Origin: Rugosibacter sp.
GTDB lineage: Bacteria > Pseudomonadota > Gammaproteobacteria > Burkholderiales > Rhodocyclaceae
Length of the DNA: 7,940 nt
NCBI GenBank assembly: GCA_030652715.1
Contig: JAUSQB010000075.1
Span: 1-7,940, forward strand
Direction: 5' to 3'
Part shown: one piece after another, positions 1-6,016 of the stretch
How positions within the stretch are numbered: position 1 is the stretch's first letter
Layout: each line of letters begins with the position of its first letter
Translations under genes and position numbers: made by a program
Notes under the pieces: model-generated
Databases searched by the model: none
What the model saw: only the letters and a program-made list of their open reading frames with translations
Told to the model about the DNA's origin: nothing

Positions 1-13
1 CGCGCCATCCTCT

Positions 14-238
14 TCAAACAAGACATTCATAAACAGCAAGGGAAATAGAAAAGCAGAAAGAAAGAATTATACGGGCGGACAGAAGCGGGGGATTGCAACC
101 AGGCGCACCCTTGTCCCCTGACAATGAGAGAGTAGAGGATGAAAGAAGAGTCTCATCACCCATTGTTGCAAAAACCCCACAAATTTCCAAAAATCTGTTC
201 CGTTTGCCTGATTTATGTTGCTCTGCATTCAGAGGCAT
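14..238 (-). CDS. Doubtful small hypothetical protein, 74 aa
   Basis: I do not recognise this protein. The case for it is translational: reading on the minus strand, AAAGGA (251-246) lies seven bases before the ATG at 238, which is a good ribosome binding site. The predicted peptide has a basic, polar first half and a hydrophobic stretch near its C-terminus (about residues 54-70), so a small membrane-associated protein is possible. Against it, the composition is rich in Ser and Cys with no family signature. It could be a chance ORF in the porin upstream region. It would be transcribed divergently from the porin. Confidence 0.2.
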   Translation of the reverse strand: MPLNAEQHKSGKRNRFLEICGVFATMGDETLLSSSTLSLSGDKGAPGCNPPLLSARIILSFCFSISLAVYECLV

Positions 239-252
239 CCCATAATCCTTTC

Positions 253-278
253 ACCTTATCGGTAATTAAACCTTATCG
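253..278. repeat. Direct repeat ACCTTATCG x2, period 17
   Basis: ACCTTATCG occurs at 253-261 and again, identically, at 270-278, separated by GTAATTAA. The pair lies about 137 bases upstream of the first porin start and just upstream of the doubtful minus-strand ORF. Spaced direct repeats are one form of binding site for response regulators and other activators, so a porin regulatory site is a reasonable inference. The 17-base period does not match the usual 10-11 base period of OmpR or PhoB boxes. Confidence 0.35.
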
Positions 279-305
279 ACAAGTCGCCATCGACAGTGGC
301 AACAC

Positions 306-333
306 GTGAAGTCATTGATCGCTGGTTTATAAA
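306..333 (+). promoter_or_regulatory. Weak candidate promoter for the first porin
   Basis: TATAAA at 328-333 matches five of six bases of a sigma-70 -10 box and sits in an AT-rich tract. The best-spaced -35 position (306-311, GTGAAG) is poor. If used, it would give a leader of roughly 75 bases. A weak -35 box would fit an activator-dependent promoter, but this is inference only. A second weak pairing, TTGTAG (348-353) with AGTAAT (370-375), is also possible. Confidence 0.2.
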
Positions 334-414
334 TTTTGCTTTTAAATTTGTAGTCATCAAGCCTCAAGAAGTAATCGCAGTTCAACTTAAACTTTTATTC
401 ATTAGGAGTTACTC

Positions 415-1569
415 ATGCAAAAGAAACTTATCGCTCTGGCTATCGCTGGTCTTTCCAGCGCTGCTTTCGCGCAAACCAATGTCACCATCTATGGCGTCGC
501 TGATGCGTCGTTTGACTTCATTAAAGTGAGCGGTGGCAACGGCATTGACGGCACCCCCAACTTCAACCGCGTGTCGACCAATGGCTCGCATATCGGCTTT
601 AAGGGTACGGAAAACCTGGGCAATGGCCTTTCCGCCATTTTCCAATTTGAATCCGAAGCCAACTTTGATACAGGTAGCGCTCTGGGTACCAGCCGCGACA
701 GCTTTGTCGGCCTGTCTGGCAACTTCGGTAAAGTGCTGCTGGGTAACCTGACCGGCCCTACCCGCGCACTGGGTGTCGCACTGGATGTTAACGCAGGTGA
801 TGCTGATGGCATTGGCAGCAACAGCGCCATTCTCGGCAAGCTGGGTGGATCGTTGGCTAACGGTGGTGTCGGCTACAGTACTCCTCCTGCTACCCGCTCA
901 GCTACGACTTCCTCGCTGTTTGATACCCGCTTCAACAATTCCATCGCCTACATTTCGCCCTCATTCTCAGGCTTACAGGCAACCGCTATGTATGTTGCCA
1001 ACGAAAACAAGTCGGAAACGGCTGGTGCAGAATTTGATAGCACGGCATATGACCTTGGCCTGAACTACAACAACGGCCCTGTCATGGTCGGCTTGACTTA
1101 CGGCAAGGTATCGGAAGAGATTGGTGGCGTAACGCCTGAAGATTTGGATATCAGTGAAACTCGTCTGGGCGGCATGTATGACTTCGGCAACGCTACCGTG
1201 CGTGCCGTGTATGCTCGCACCAAACTTGAGGAAAATATCGCAGGTGACGAGATCAAACAGAATGTCTGGGGTCTGGGTGGTACATACAATGTAACAGTCA
1301 ACGGCAGGATCACGGCGCAATACTACAAAGCCAAAGATCTGGATACGAATAGTGGCAATGATGACAACACCGGTGCCAAATTTTACTCACTGGGTTATGA
1401 GCACAGCCTGTCCAAGCGCACCATGCTGAAGGCCAACTACGCCTACCTGAAGAACGACAGCAATACCACTTTGGAAGGTGGCTATGACTTCGGCAGAAAT
1501 AGTGCTGGTTTTGTTGGTGACAACATTAAAGTGTCCGGCTTCCAGTTCGGTGTGCGTCACGCGTTCTAA
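415..1569 (+). CDS. Outer-membrane porin, Gram-negative general porin family
   Basis: A trimeric beta-barrel porin that lets small hydrophilic solutes cross the outer membrane. The 384-residue product starts with a Sec signal peptide: basic MQKK, a hydrophobic core, and cleavage after A19 (AAFA|Q). The mature N-terminus NVTIYGVADASFD is typical of the betaproteobacterial porin family, as are GFKGTENLGNGLSAIFQFE (about residues 61-79) and FVGLSGNFGKVLLGN (97-111). The protein ends in RHAF, the terminal aromatic residue recognised by the BAM assembly machinery. The start is fixed by AGGAG at 404-408. A strong terminator follows directly, so it is probably transcribed alone. Substrate preference (for example anion versus cation) cannot be read from the sequence. 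The downstream gene is a paralogue. Confidence 0.95.
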   Translation: MQKKLIALAIAGLSSAAFAQTNVTIYGVADASFDFIKVSGGNGIDGTPNFNRVSTNGSHIGFKGTENLGNGLSAIFQFESEANFDTGSALGTSRDSFVGLSGNFGKVLLGNLTGPTRALGVALDVNAGDADGIGSNSAILGKLGGSLANGGVGYSTPPATRSATTSSLFDTRFNNSIAYISPSFSGLQATAMYVANENKSETAGAEFDSTAYDLGLNYNNGPVMVGLTYGKVSEEIGGVTPEDLDISETRLGGMYDFGNATVRAVYARTKLEENIAGDEIKQNVWGLGGTYNVTVNGRITAQYYKAKDLDTNSGNDDNTGAKFYSLGYEHSLSKRTMLKANYAYLKNDSNTTLEGGYDFGRNSAGFVGDNIKVSGFQFGVRHAF

Positions 1570-1592
1570 TCTGGCTTAACCCCAGAGTAGTT

Positions 1593-1622
1593 AAAAAGGG
1601 CACCCGAAGGTGCCCTTTTTTT
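1593..1622 (+). terminator. Rho-independent terminator after the first porin
   Basis: Perfect 7-bp stem GGGCACC (1598-1604) / GGTGCCC (1609-1615) with a CGAA tetraloop, followed by seven T (1616-1622) and preceded by five A (1593-1597). The A/T flanks extend the stem and would allow it to work in both directions. It lies 24 bases after the porin stop codon and insulates the second porin from the first. Confidence 0.95.
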
Positions 1623-1639
1623 CGCCTGACCATTGACGT

Positions 1640-1656
1640 TGGCATGCGCCATGCCA
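1640..1656. repeat. Inverted repeat TGGCATG-CGC-CATGCCA
   Basis: A perfect 7-bp inverted repeat with a 3-base centre lies between the terminator and the second porin. TTGACG, a good -35-like hexamer, sits just upstream at 1633-1638, but no -10 box follows at normal spacing. It could be an operator for the second porin, or a hairpin in its leader. A short T run (1666-1670) follows ten bases later, which is too far for a standard terminator. Confidence 0.4.
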
Positions 1657-1737
1657 CGGCAACCATTTTTCTGCACGACGCGATACCTCATGGGGTTAGA
1701 ATCAGTACGCTTCACTTCTTCTCTCCTGCTCGATTTG

Positions 1738-2940
1738 ATGAAAAACTCTCGTTTCTTGCTCGCGCTGGCGGGCTGTACAGGCATGCTCGGCATGGCGGGC
1801 ATTGCCCGCGCGCAATCCAATGTCACGGTATATGGCAATGCGGATGCCTCGTTTGACGTGATCTCAGTGCGCGGTGGCAAAACAAACAATCCAGCGGCAA
1901 CACCGGCGCTGCGCTACAGCCGGGTTTCCACCAATGGCGCAGTGCTGGGCTTCAAGGGAACCGAAGCCCTGGGCAATGGCTTGGCGGCCCTGTTTCAGTT
2001 TGAATCGAATGTCAGCTTTGACACCGGCGGGGCGATCGGCGCTAGCCGCAGCAGCTTTGTGGGTTTGTCTGGCCCGCTCGGCAAAGTCGTCCTGGGGCGC
2101 TTTGCGGGTCCAGCCCGTTTGTTGGCTATTACGCTGGACGTAAATTACACCAATGACGGCATAGGCAGCGGCAACGCGTTGATGGGCAAGCTGGGCGGCG
2201 CGTTGGCCACTAACCCCGGCGTGCGCTCGGCGGTGACCTCATCGCGCTTTGACACCAATACGCCCAACGCCATAGCCTATGTTTCACCCGTAATCGCCGA
2301 CCTGCAAGCCACAGTTTTATATTCAGCCAATGAAAAAAAATCCGCTGTACCCGGTGCCCGCGTTAACACCTCGTCTGTGGCTCTTGGGCTGAACTATGCC
2401 CACGGCCCGCTGTGGGTGGGCAGCGTATTCGAGCGTGTAGGTGAAAAAAATGATCTGGCCGTGCCAGGCCTGGTGGGCGTGGGCGCAAATGAAAAACTCA
2501 CCGAAGCGCGCCTGGGCGGCATGGTCGATTTTGGCAACGCCACCGTGCGCATGCTGGTGGGCCAAACACGTGCTGCTGGCAGCTTTGGCGACGCAAAGCA
2601 AACGGTTTGGGGGATGGGCGGCACTTTCAATGTGTCAGCCAACGGCAAGATTACCGGCCAGCGCTATCGCGCCGGGGATATGTCAGGCAGCAGCCTGGGC
2701 GTGCCGGGCAGCCGTTTTACCAGTGGTGCCGATACGGGGGCTACCTTGTATTCGCTGGGTTATGAACACCATTTATCCAAACACACGTTGCTCCGCGCCA
2801 CCATCGCGCACTTGAAAAATGATGCCAAAACCGCCAGCCACGGCGGTGGCGGGTATGATTTTGGCAAAACCGCCGCAGGCTTTGCGGGGGACGGGCTCGT
2901 TCTCTCAGGCGTGCAGCTGGGGATGAGGTATAACTTTTAG
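1738..2940 (+). CDS. Second outer-membrane porin, paralogue of the first
   Basis: A general porin of the same family and role as its upstream neighbour. From the ATG at 1738 it is 400 residues. Residues 1-25 form a signal peptide (MKNSR, hydrophobic core, ARA|Q), followed by SNVTVYGNADASFD, which matches the mature start of the first porin closely. GFKGTEALGNGLAALFQFE and FVGLSGPLGKVVLGR are conserved. The C-terminus MRYNF ends in Phe. The reading frame is open upstream with starts at 1633, 1651 and 1690, but only 1738 gives a proper signal peptide. No clear ribosome binding site precedes 1738 (the sequence there is pyrimidine-rich), so expression may be low or conditional. Differences from the first porin cluster in surface-loop-like regions, for example around 2680-2740. 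It probably arose by tandem duplication and divergence. Confidence 0.92.
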   Translation: MKNSRFLLALAGCTGMLGMAGIARAQSNVTVYGNADASFDVISVRGGKTNNPAATPALRYSRVSTNGAVLGFKGTEALGNGLAALFQFESNVSFDTGGAIGASRSSFVGLSGPLGKVVLGRFAGPARLLAITLDVNYTNDGIGSGNALMGKLGGALATNPGVRSAVTSSRFDTNTPNAIAYVSPVIADLQATVLYSANEKKSAVPGARVNTSSVALGLNYAHGPLWVGSVFERVGEKNDLAVPGLVGVGANEKLTEARLGGMVDFGNATVRMLVGQTRAAGSFGDAKQTVWGMGGTFNVSANGKITGQRYRAGDMSGSSLGVPGSRFTSGADTGATLYSLGYEHHLSKHTLLRATIAHLKNDAKTASHGGGGYDFGKTAAGFAGDGLVLSGVQLGMRYNF

Positions 2941-2975
2941 ACTGCGGGCGCTATGCCACGCATGACCTGTATGCC

Positions 2976-2991
2976 ACCTGCGGAAACAGGT
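2976..2991 (+). terminator. Weak hairpin after the second porin
   Basis: ACCTG (2976-2980) and CAGGT (2987-2991) can form a 5-bp stem with a six-base loop, followed only by TT. It lies 36 bases after the stop codon. The lack of a T run makes intrinsic termination doubtful. No better terminator is visible before the toxin-antitoxin genes. Confidence 0.15.
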
Positions 2992-3039
2992 TTCAAGCCC
3001 CGAGGATGTTTTCTGTAACAGCATCATTTCGTGCTACGA

Positions 3040-3077
3040 TTTCCATATTATCCTACACTATGAAATTGATATGGAAA
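3040..3077 (+). promoter_or_regulatory. Candidate operator / start-codon hairpin of the VapBC-like module
   Basis: TTTCCATAT (3040-3048) and ATATGGAAA (3069-3077) form a perfect 9-bp inverted repeat with a 20-base spacer. The left arm overlaps a -10-like TATTAT (3046-3051). The right arm contains the antitoxin ATG (3071-3073). Autorepression by antitoxin-toxin complexes binding paired half-sites over the promoter is the rule for VapBC-type operons, and this layout fits. In RNA the same repeat, if transcribed, could hide the start codon. No good -35 box or ribosome binding site was found, so a short or absent leader is possible. Confidence 0.45.
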
Positions 3078-3277
3078 CTCTGAAAGTTTCACCCAAGTTT
3101 CAAATCGTCATACCAAAAGCACTGCGTCGTCAGCTGCATATTGAAGTTGGACAAAAACTCAAAGCCAGGGTGCAGGGCGAGCACATTGAAATTTTCCTTG
3201 AGCGGCCTATTTCTGCTGCGCGCGGTTTTCTACCGGGACTGGATACCGCAGTGGAACGGGAATCCGATCGCGTATGA
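3071..3277 (+). CDS. vapB: AbrB/MazE-type antitoxin (VapB-like)
   Basis: A 68-residue DNA-binding antitoxin that should bind and neutralise the PIN toxin encoded next to it and repress the shared promoter. Residues 3-46 look like a SpoVT/AbrB swapped-hairpin domain: LKVSPKFQIVIPKALRRQL followed by a glycine turn and the strands KLKARVQG and HIEIFL. The C-terminal tail (about 47-68, containing RGFLPGLD) matches the toxin-wrapping tail seen in this antitoxin type. Length is normal for the family. The stop overlaps the toxin start by ATGA (3274-3277), which implies coupled translation. The AbrB fold also occurs in MazE, but the PIN partner makes the VapB assignment better. Confidence 0.88.
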   Translation: METLKVSPKFQIVIPKALRRQLHIEVGQKLKARVQGEHIEIFLERPISAARGFLPGLDTAVERESDRV

Positions 3278-3651
3278 ATGTAGTGGACTCCTGCGGCTGG
3301 CTGGAGTATTTCGCCAATGGCGATAATGCTGACTTTTTCGCCCCGATGCTGGAGGATATCGAGCATCTTGGTGTGCCCAGCCTTGTCGTGTTCGAGGTCG
3401 GCAAGCGTGTCGCGCTCCAGCGCGGCGAGGCGGCGGCTCGTCAGGCAATGGATTTCATGGCGCAAGGCGTGCCCCTTCCCCTGAGTGCAGAAACAGCATT
3501 GGCCGCCGCGTTGTATTCCGCCCTGCATCAGATCCCTTTAGCCGACAGCATCATTCTCGTCAGCGCACGAGAACACAACGCGACACTGTGGACGCAGGAT
3601 AGCGACCTCAAGGGCCATGACGGGGTGATGTACCGGGAAAAGAAGCAGTAG
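3274..3651 (+). CDS. vapC: PIN-domain ribonuclease toxin, VapC family
   Basis: A 125-residue Mg2+-dependent endoribonuclease toxin. Members of the family cleave tRNA or rRNA and stop translation when the antitoxin is degraded. The acidic residues of the PIN active site are all present: D5 (VVDSCGWLEYF), E41 (SLVVFEVGK), D91 (IPLADSIIL) and D109 (LWTQDSDL). LADSIILVSAREHNATLWTQD is the standard C-terminal half of the fold. The length is typical and there is no frameshift, so it is probably active. It is translated from an ATG that overlaps the antitoxin stop. The RNA target cannot be predicted from the sequence. Confidence 0.92.
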   Translation: MNVVDSCGWLEYFANGDNADFFAPMLEDIEHLGVPSLVVFEVGKRVALQRGEAAARQAMDFMAQGVPLPLSAETALAAALYSALHQIPLADSIILVSAREHNATLWTQDSDLKGHDGVMYREKKQ

Positions 3652-3772
3652 CCACGGTGAACTGGCTTGTCGAACCATGCGTGCTGAAACCATCAGCGTC
3701 AGTGACTCATCAGCTTGAAGTACTATGCTCACCAACCACCATATCAACGCATTTAGATAGGAAAAGCTGCCC

Positions 3773-4063
3773 ATGCGACCTTCCATCGTTCTTGACCTCA
3801 AGCGCAGTGCTGTCCGCGAAGCAACGAGTCGCTTTCGCACGGTAAACCCGCGCATTTTCGGCTCAGTGCTTCACGGTACCGACCAAGACGGCAGTGATCT
3901 GGATCTTTTAGTGGACGCGCTGCCGGGCACCACGCTATTCGATCTCGGTGGTTTGCAAGTCGAACTGGAGTCCTTGCTGGGCATCCCCGTCGATCTGATG
4001 ACGCCCGGTGATCTACCAACAAAGTTCCGCGCTCAAGTGCTCGCAGAGGCGCAACCGGTATGA
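3773..4063 (+). CDS. mntA: Minimal nucleotidyltransferase antitoxin, MntA-like
   Basis: A 96-residue protein of the MNT (DNA polymerase beta-like) nucleotidyltransferase family. The GSX10DXD signature is exact: G30-S31, then D42 and D44 in GSDLDLLVD. A third carboxylate, D74, lies in IPVDLMT. In the characterised MntA/HepT systems this enzyme uses ATP to attach AMP units to a tyrosine of the HEPN toxin and so inactivates it (type VII toxin-antitoxin). All catalytic residues are present, so the same chemistry is expected here. The start is supported by AGGAAA at 3759-3764, eight bases before the ATG. It overlaps the next gene by ATGA (4060-4063). It lies 121 bases after vapC, far enough for a promoter of its own, although none is clear. 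Confidence 0.9.
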   Translation: MRPSIVLDLKRSAVREATSRFRTVNPRIFGSVLHGTDQDGSDLDLLVDALPGTTLFDLGGLQVELESLLGIPVDLMTPGDLPTKFRAQVLAEAQPV

Positions 4064-4377
4064 GCGAGAGCCGTCTGCCTGACTACCTCGATCACATGCA
4101 GCAGGCCGCTACAGATGCGTGCAGCTTCGTGGACGGTTTGAGCAAAGATGATTTCCTTGCCGACAAGCGAACCCAGCAGGCCGTCATCATGAGCCTCATC
4201 ATCATCGGTGAAGCTGCGACTAAGGTGATGGATCAGTTCGCCAAGTTTGCCGAATCGCATTCGGAGGTGCCATGGCGTAGCATGCGCGGCATGCGCAACC
4301 GCATCGCACATGGGTACTTTGAGACCAATCTTGATGTGGTGTGGGATACCGCGCAAACAGCGCTACCTGAATATTGA
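4060..4377 (+). CDS. hepT: HEPN-domain ribonuclease toxin, HepT-like (DUF86)
   Basis: A 105-residue, largely helical HEPN toxin and the partner of the nucleotidyltransferase encoded upstream. The catalytic and modification motif RX4HXY is intact at R79-H84-Y86 (RNRIAHGYF). Y86 is the residue expected to be AMP-modified by the MntA partner. LIIIGEAATKV (about 46-56) and the motif MRGMRNRIAHGYF are family hallmarks. HEPN toxins of this type form dimers that cut RNA, including tRNA. The length is typical. The gene reads convergently with the esterase gene, whose stop is 91 bases further on. Its 3' half is overlapped in antisense by a doubtful small membrane ORF. Confidence 0.92.
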   Translation: MSESRLPDYLDHMQQAATDACSFVDGLSKDDFLADKRTQQAVIMSLIIIGEAATKVMDQFAKFAESHSEVPWRSMRGMRNRIAHGYFETNLDVVWDTAQTALPEY

Positions 4378-4472
4378 AGCAGTTGTCTGCGATTCGCCAT
4401 GATGCAGACGATCACGCTCAAAGCACCTAGCGCGCCAGCCACTTTTAGCGCAAAACTCCCAGCCTTGGTCAC
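4233..4472 (-). CDS. Possible small membrane protein or 5' remnant of a lost gene
   Basis: The frame opens with GTG at 4472, and this GTGA overlaps the TGA of the esterase gene (4471-4469), a classic coupling arrangement. The first 33 residues look protein-like: MTKAGSF, a hydrophobic helix of about 17-19 residues (FALKVAGALGALSVIVCIM), then basic ANRRQ, as in a single-pass membrane anchor. From about residue 33 the frame enters the antisense of hepT. There it becomes rich in Cys, Arg and Ser, which looks like shadow coding. Either it is a real small protein, or the first part of a longer gene whose remainder was lost when the toxin-antitoxin cluster arrived. I do not recognise a family. Confidence 0.3.
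   Translation of the reverse strand: MTKAGSFALKVAGALGALSVIVCIMANRRQLLQYSGSAVCAVSHTTSRLVSKYPCAMRLRMPRMLRHGTSECDSANLAN
4383..4411. terminator. Possible hairpin between convergent genes
   Basis: TTGTCTGC (4383-4390) and GCAGACGA (4404-4411) can form an eight-pair stem with one G-T pair and a 13-base loop, six bases after the hepT stop. There is no T run, so it is at best a weak or Rho-assisted end for hepT. It may be chance. Confidence 0.2.
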
Positions 4473-5095
4473 ACCATCTGCCGTATGCCAGGCGTGGCGC
4501 TCCAGTCAATCATCTCGTCCAGATAATCATTCCAGCGCGTAAAGCTGTGGCCGCCCCCGGCCAGCACGGTTTGCCGCGCACCGGCGTAATACGCCACGGC
4601 CAACTGATAATCCAGCGTTTCATCGCCTTCTTCGAGCATCAGCCAAAAACGATCTGGCTGTCTTAAGCACGGCAATTCGAGTGCGCGCAACTCGGCAATA
4701 TGTTGTGCGGTGAATTCAAACGGCTCGCCGGTATATAGCCACTGGTGCGTGCCGATAAAATCTTCCATCGGCAATTGATTGATCACGGCAGGGTTTACCA
4801 GCACGGCGTCAAGATCATATTTTTCGGCCAGCACAGTGGCGTAAAAACCACCCAGAGAAGAGCCGACCAGCGTGATTTTTGCGTTCTTCACACCGTTATT
4901 CGCCGTGTCATCAGCGCCGACTTTTCGATGTTGCTCAATAATCTGCTCCGCCAGCGCAATCGCGGCTGCAGGCGAAGCGGGCAGTTGCGGGCAGATAAAA
5001 TCAGCCGCCAGGCCGCGCGCGGCCATGCGCTCGCCCAGCGCGCGCGCCTTGACGGATTGCGGGCCGCTGGTAAAACCATGCAGGTAGAGAATCAT
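4469..5095 (-). CDS. YqiA-like alpha/beta-hydrolase esterase
   Basis: A cytoplasmic serine esterase of the YqiA/UPF0227 family. From the ATG at 5095 it has 208 residues. MILYLHGFTSGPQSVKA is the usual start, with the oxyanion-hole HGF. The nucleophile is S80 in the elbow LVGSSLGGFYA, the likely acid is D158 in EEGDETLDY, and the histidine is H183 in GGGHSFTRW. The family hydrolyses short acyl esters in vitro, but its true substrate is not well known. A GTG at 5104 would add three residues. I prefer the ATG because homologues begin there. It lies 39 bases after the uppP stop on the same strand, so the two are probably co-transcribed. Its stop overlaps the start of a small membrane-helix ORF. 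Confidence 0.88.
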   Translation of the reverse strand: MILYLHGFTSGPQSVKARALGERMAARGLAADFICPQLPASPAAAIALAEQIIEQHRKVGADDTANNGVKNAKITLVGSSLGGFYATVLAEKYDLDAVLVNPAVINQLPMEDFIGTHQWLYTGEPFEFTAQHIAELRALELPCLRQPDRFWLMLEEGDETLDYQLAVAYYAGARQTVLAGGGHSFTRWNDYLDEMIDWSATPGIRQMV

Positions 5096-5134
5096 GCTAT
5101 GCACACCGCTGGCTTCAAGATGTAAACACGAGCC

Positions 5135-5962
5135 TTAAGCATTCCACGTCACCCAGTCCCAATGCCACGAGGCGAGTACCAGCAAACCAAAGCCAATACG
5201 ATACCAGGCAAACGGCGTGAAGTCGTGATGCGCAATATAGCGCAACAACCAGCGCACGCAGACAAAGGCGGAAATTCCCGCGCTCACAAAACCAATCAGC
5301 CATAGGTCCAGATCATTCATGGTCAGTAGCGCCCGGTCGCGGTAGAGCTCATACAGGCTGGCTAAAATCAGTGTAGGCATGGCCAGGAAAAATGAAAATT
5401 CGGTAGCCGCCCGCCGCGATAAACCGTAAATCAACCCGCCAATAATGGTAGCACCCGAACGGGATGTACCCGGCAGTAAAGCCAGTGCCTGAAACAGACC
5501 CATCGCCAAGGCGTCACGCGGGGTGAGCTCGTCCATCGAGTCGATCCGCACGGTGTGTACACGCCGCTCGGCCCACAAAATAACCAAGCCGCCAATAATC
5601 AGCAAACTTGCTACTACAGGAGCATTGAAAAGATGCAGCTTGATCATTTTGCCAAACACTATCCCCAGTAGCGCCAAGGGTAAAAAGGCAATAGCAATGT
5701 TGCTCACAAAGCGCCGTGCAGCAGGGTCGTCACCTCGCCACAAGCCACGGCCTATCTGCGCTAAACGCTGGCGATATTCCCAGCACACGGCAAGGATCGC
5801 GCCGGACTGGATGACAATTTCAAACAACTTGCCGCGCTCGTCGTTAAAGTTAAGCAACGATCCGGCAAGAATCAGGTGGCCGGTGGATGAAATAGGCAAA
5901 AACTCGGTAAACCCTTCGATCAGCCCTAGAATCAGGGCTTGCAGATACGGATAAAAGTCCAT
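5135..5962 (-). CDS. uppP: Undecaprenyl-diphosphatase
   Basis: An integral inner-membrane enzyme that removes a phosphate from undecaprenyl diphosphate. This recycles the lipid carrier for peptidoglycan and other envelope polymers; overexpression is known to give bacitracin resistance. The 275-residue protein matches the usual length. Motif one, [17 protein letters not shown] (from E16), contains E16, E20, S26 and H29. Motif two, [15 protein letters not shown] (163-177), contains R168. Several hydrophobic helices follow each motif. The frame is open to an ATG at 6043, but that start would overlap the divergent HD-GYP gene. The ATG at 5962 agrees with the family N-terminus. No good ribosome binding site is visible. 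It heads an apparent two-gene unit with the YqiA-like esterase gene. Confidence 0.96.
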   Translation of the reverse strand: MDFYPYLQALILGLIEGFTEFLPISSTGHLILAGSLLNFNDERGKLFEIVIQSGAILAVCWEYRQRLAQIGRGLWRGDDPAARRFVSNIAIAFLPLALLGIVFGKMIKLHLFNAPVVASLLIIGGLVILWAERRVHTVRIDSMDELTPRDALAMGLFQALALLPGTSRSGATIIGGLIYGLSRRAATEFSFFLAMPTLILASLYELYRDRALLTMNDLDLWLIGFVSAGISAFVCVRWLLRYIAHHDFTPFAWYRIGFGLLVLASWHWDWVTWNA

Positions 5963-6016
5963 GAGATGCGTGAAAACCAGCGTTAAAAAGTCCAAGACGG
6001 GAGAAATGAGTCTAGC

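Larger units (their letters stand above)
1..414. other. Non-coding left flank and leader of the first porin gene
   Basis: No convincing long gene lies here. The stretch is A-rich at 40-70 and AT-rich at 325-350. It contains a small TTGTC/GACAA hairpin (111-124), a 9-bp direct repeat (253-278) and the ribosome binding site of the porin at 404-408 (AGGAG, six bases before the ATG). A doubtful minus-strand small ORF is listed separately. A long untranslated leader is common for major porin genes, which are often under regulator or small-RNA control. No specific small-RNA site could be identified by eye. Confidence 0.6.

Noticed and set aside
1633..1737. Longer N-terminus for the second porin from ATG at 1633, 1651 or 1690
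   Set aside because: The added residues would bury the signal peptide internally and have no family counterpart; the ATG at 1738 gives a normal signal sequence.
1738..1776. Lipobox-like LAGC (C13) in the second porin's signal peptide
   Set aside because: The hydrophobic stretch before it is too short for a lipoprotein signal, a standard ARA|Q cleavage site follows at residue 25, and the mature protein is a beta-barrel porin.
3130..3528. Minus-strand 132-codon ORF over the VapBC-like genes
   Set aside because: It is antisense to two well-supported genes, with shadow-like composition and no motif.
3683..3697. GCTGA/TCAGC hairpin between vapC and mntA
   Set aside because: It has only five pairs with no T run, no better than chance for this length.
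3715..3745. TTGAAG as -35 box of a separate mntA promoter
   Set aside because: No -10 hexamer of acceptable match lies at 16-18 bases spacing.
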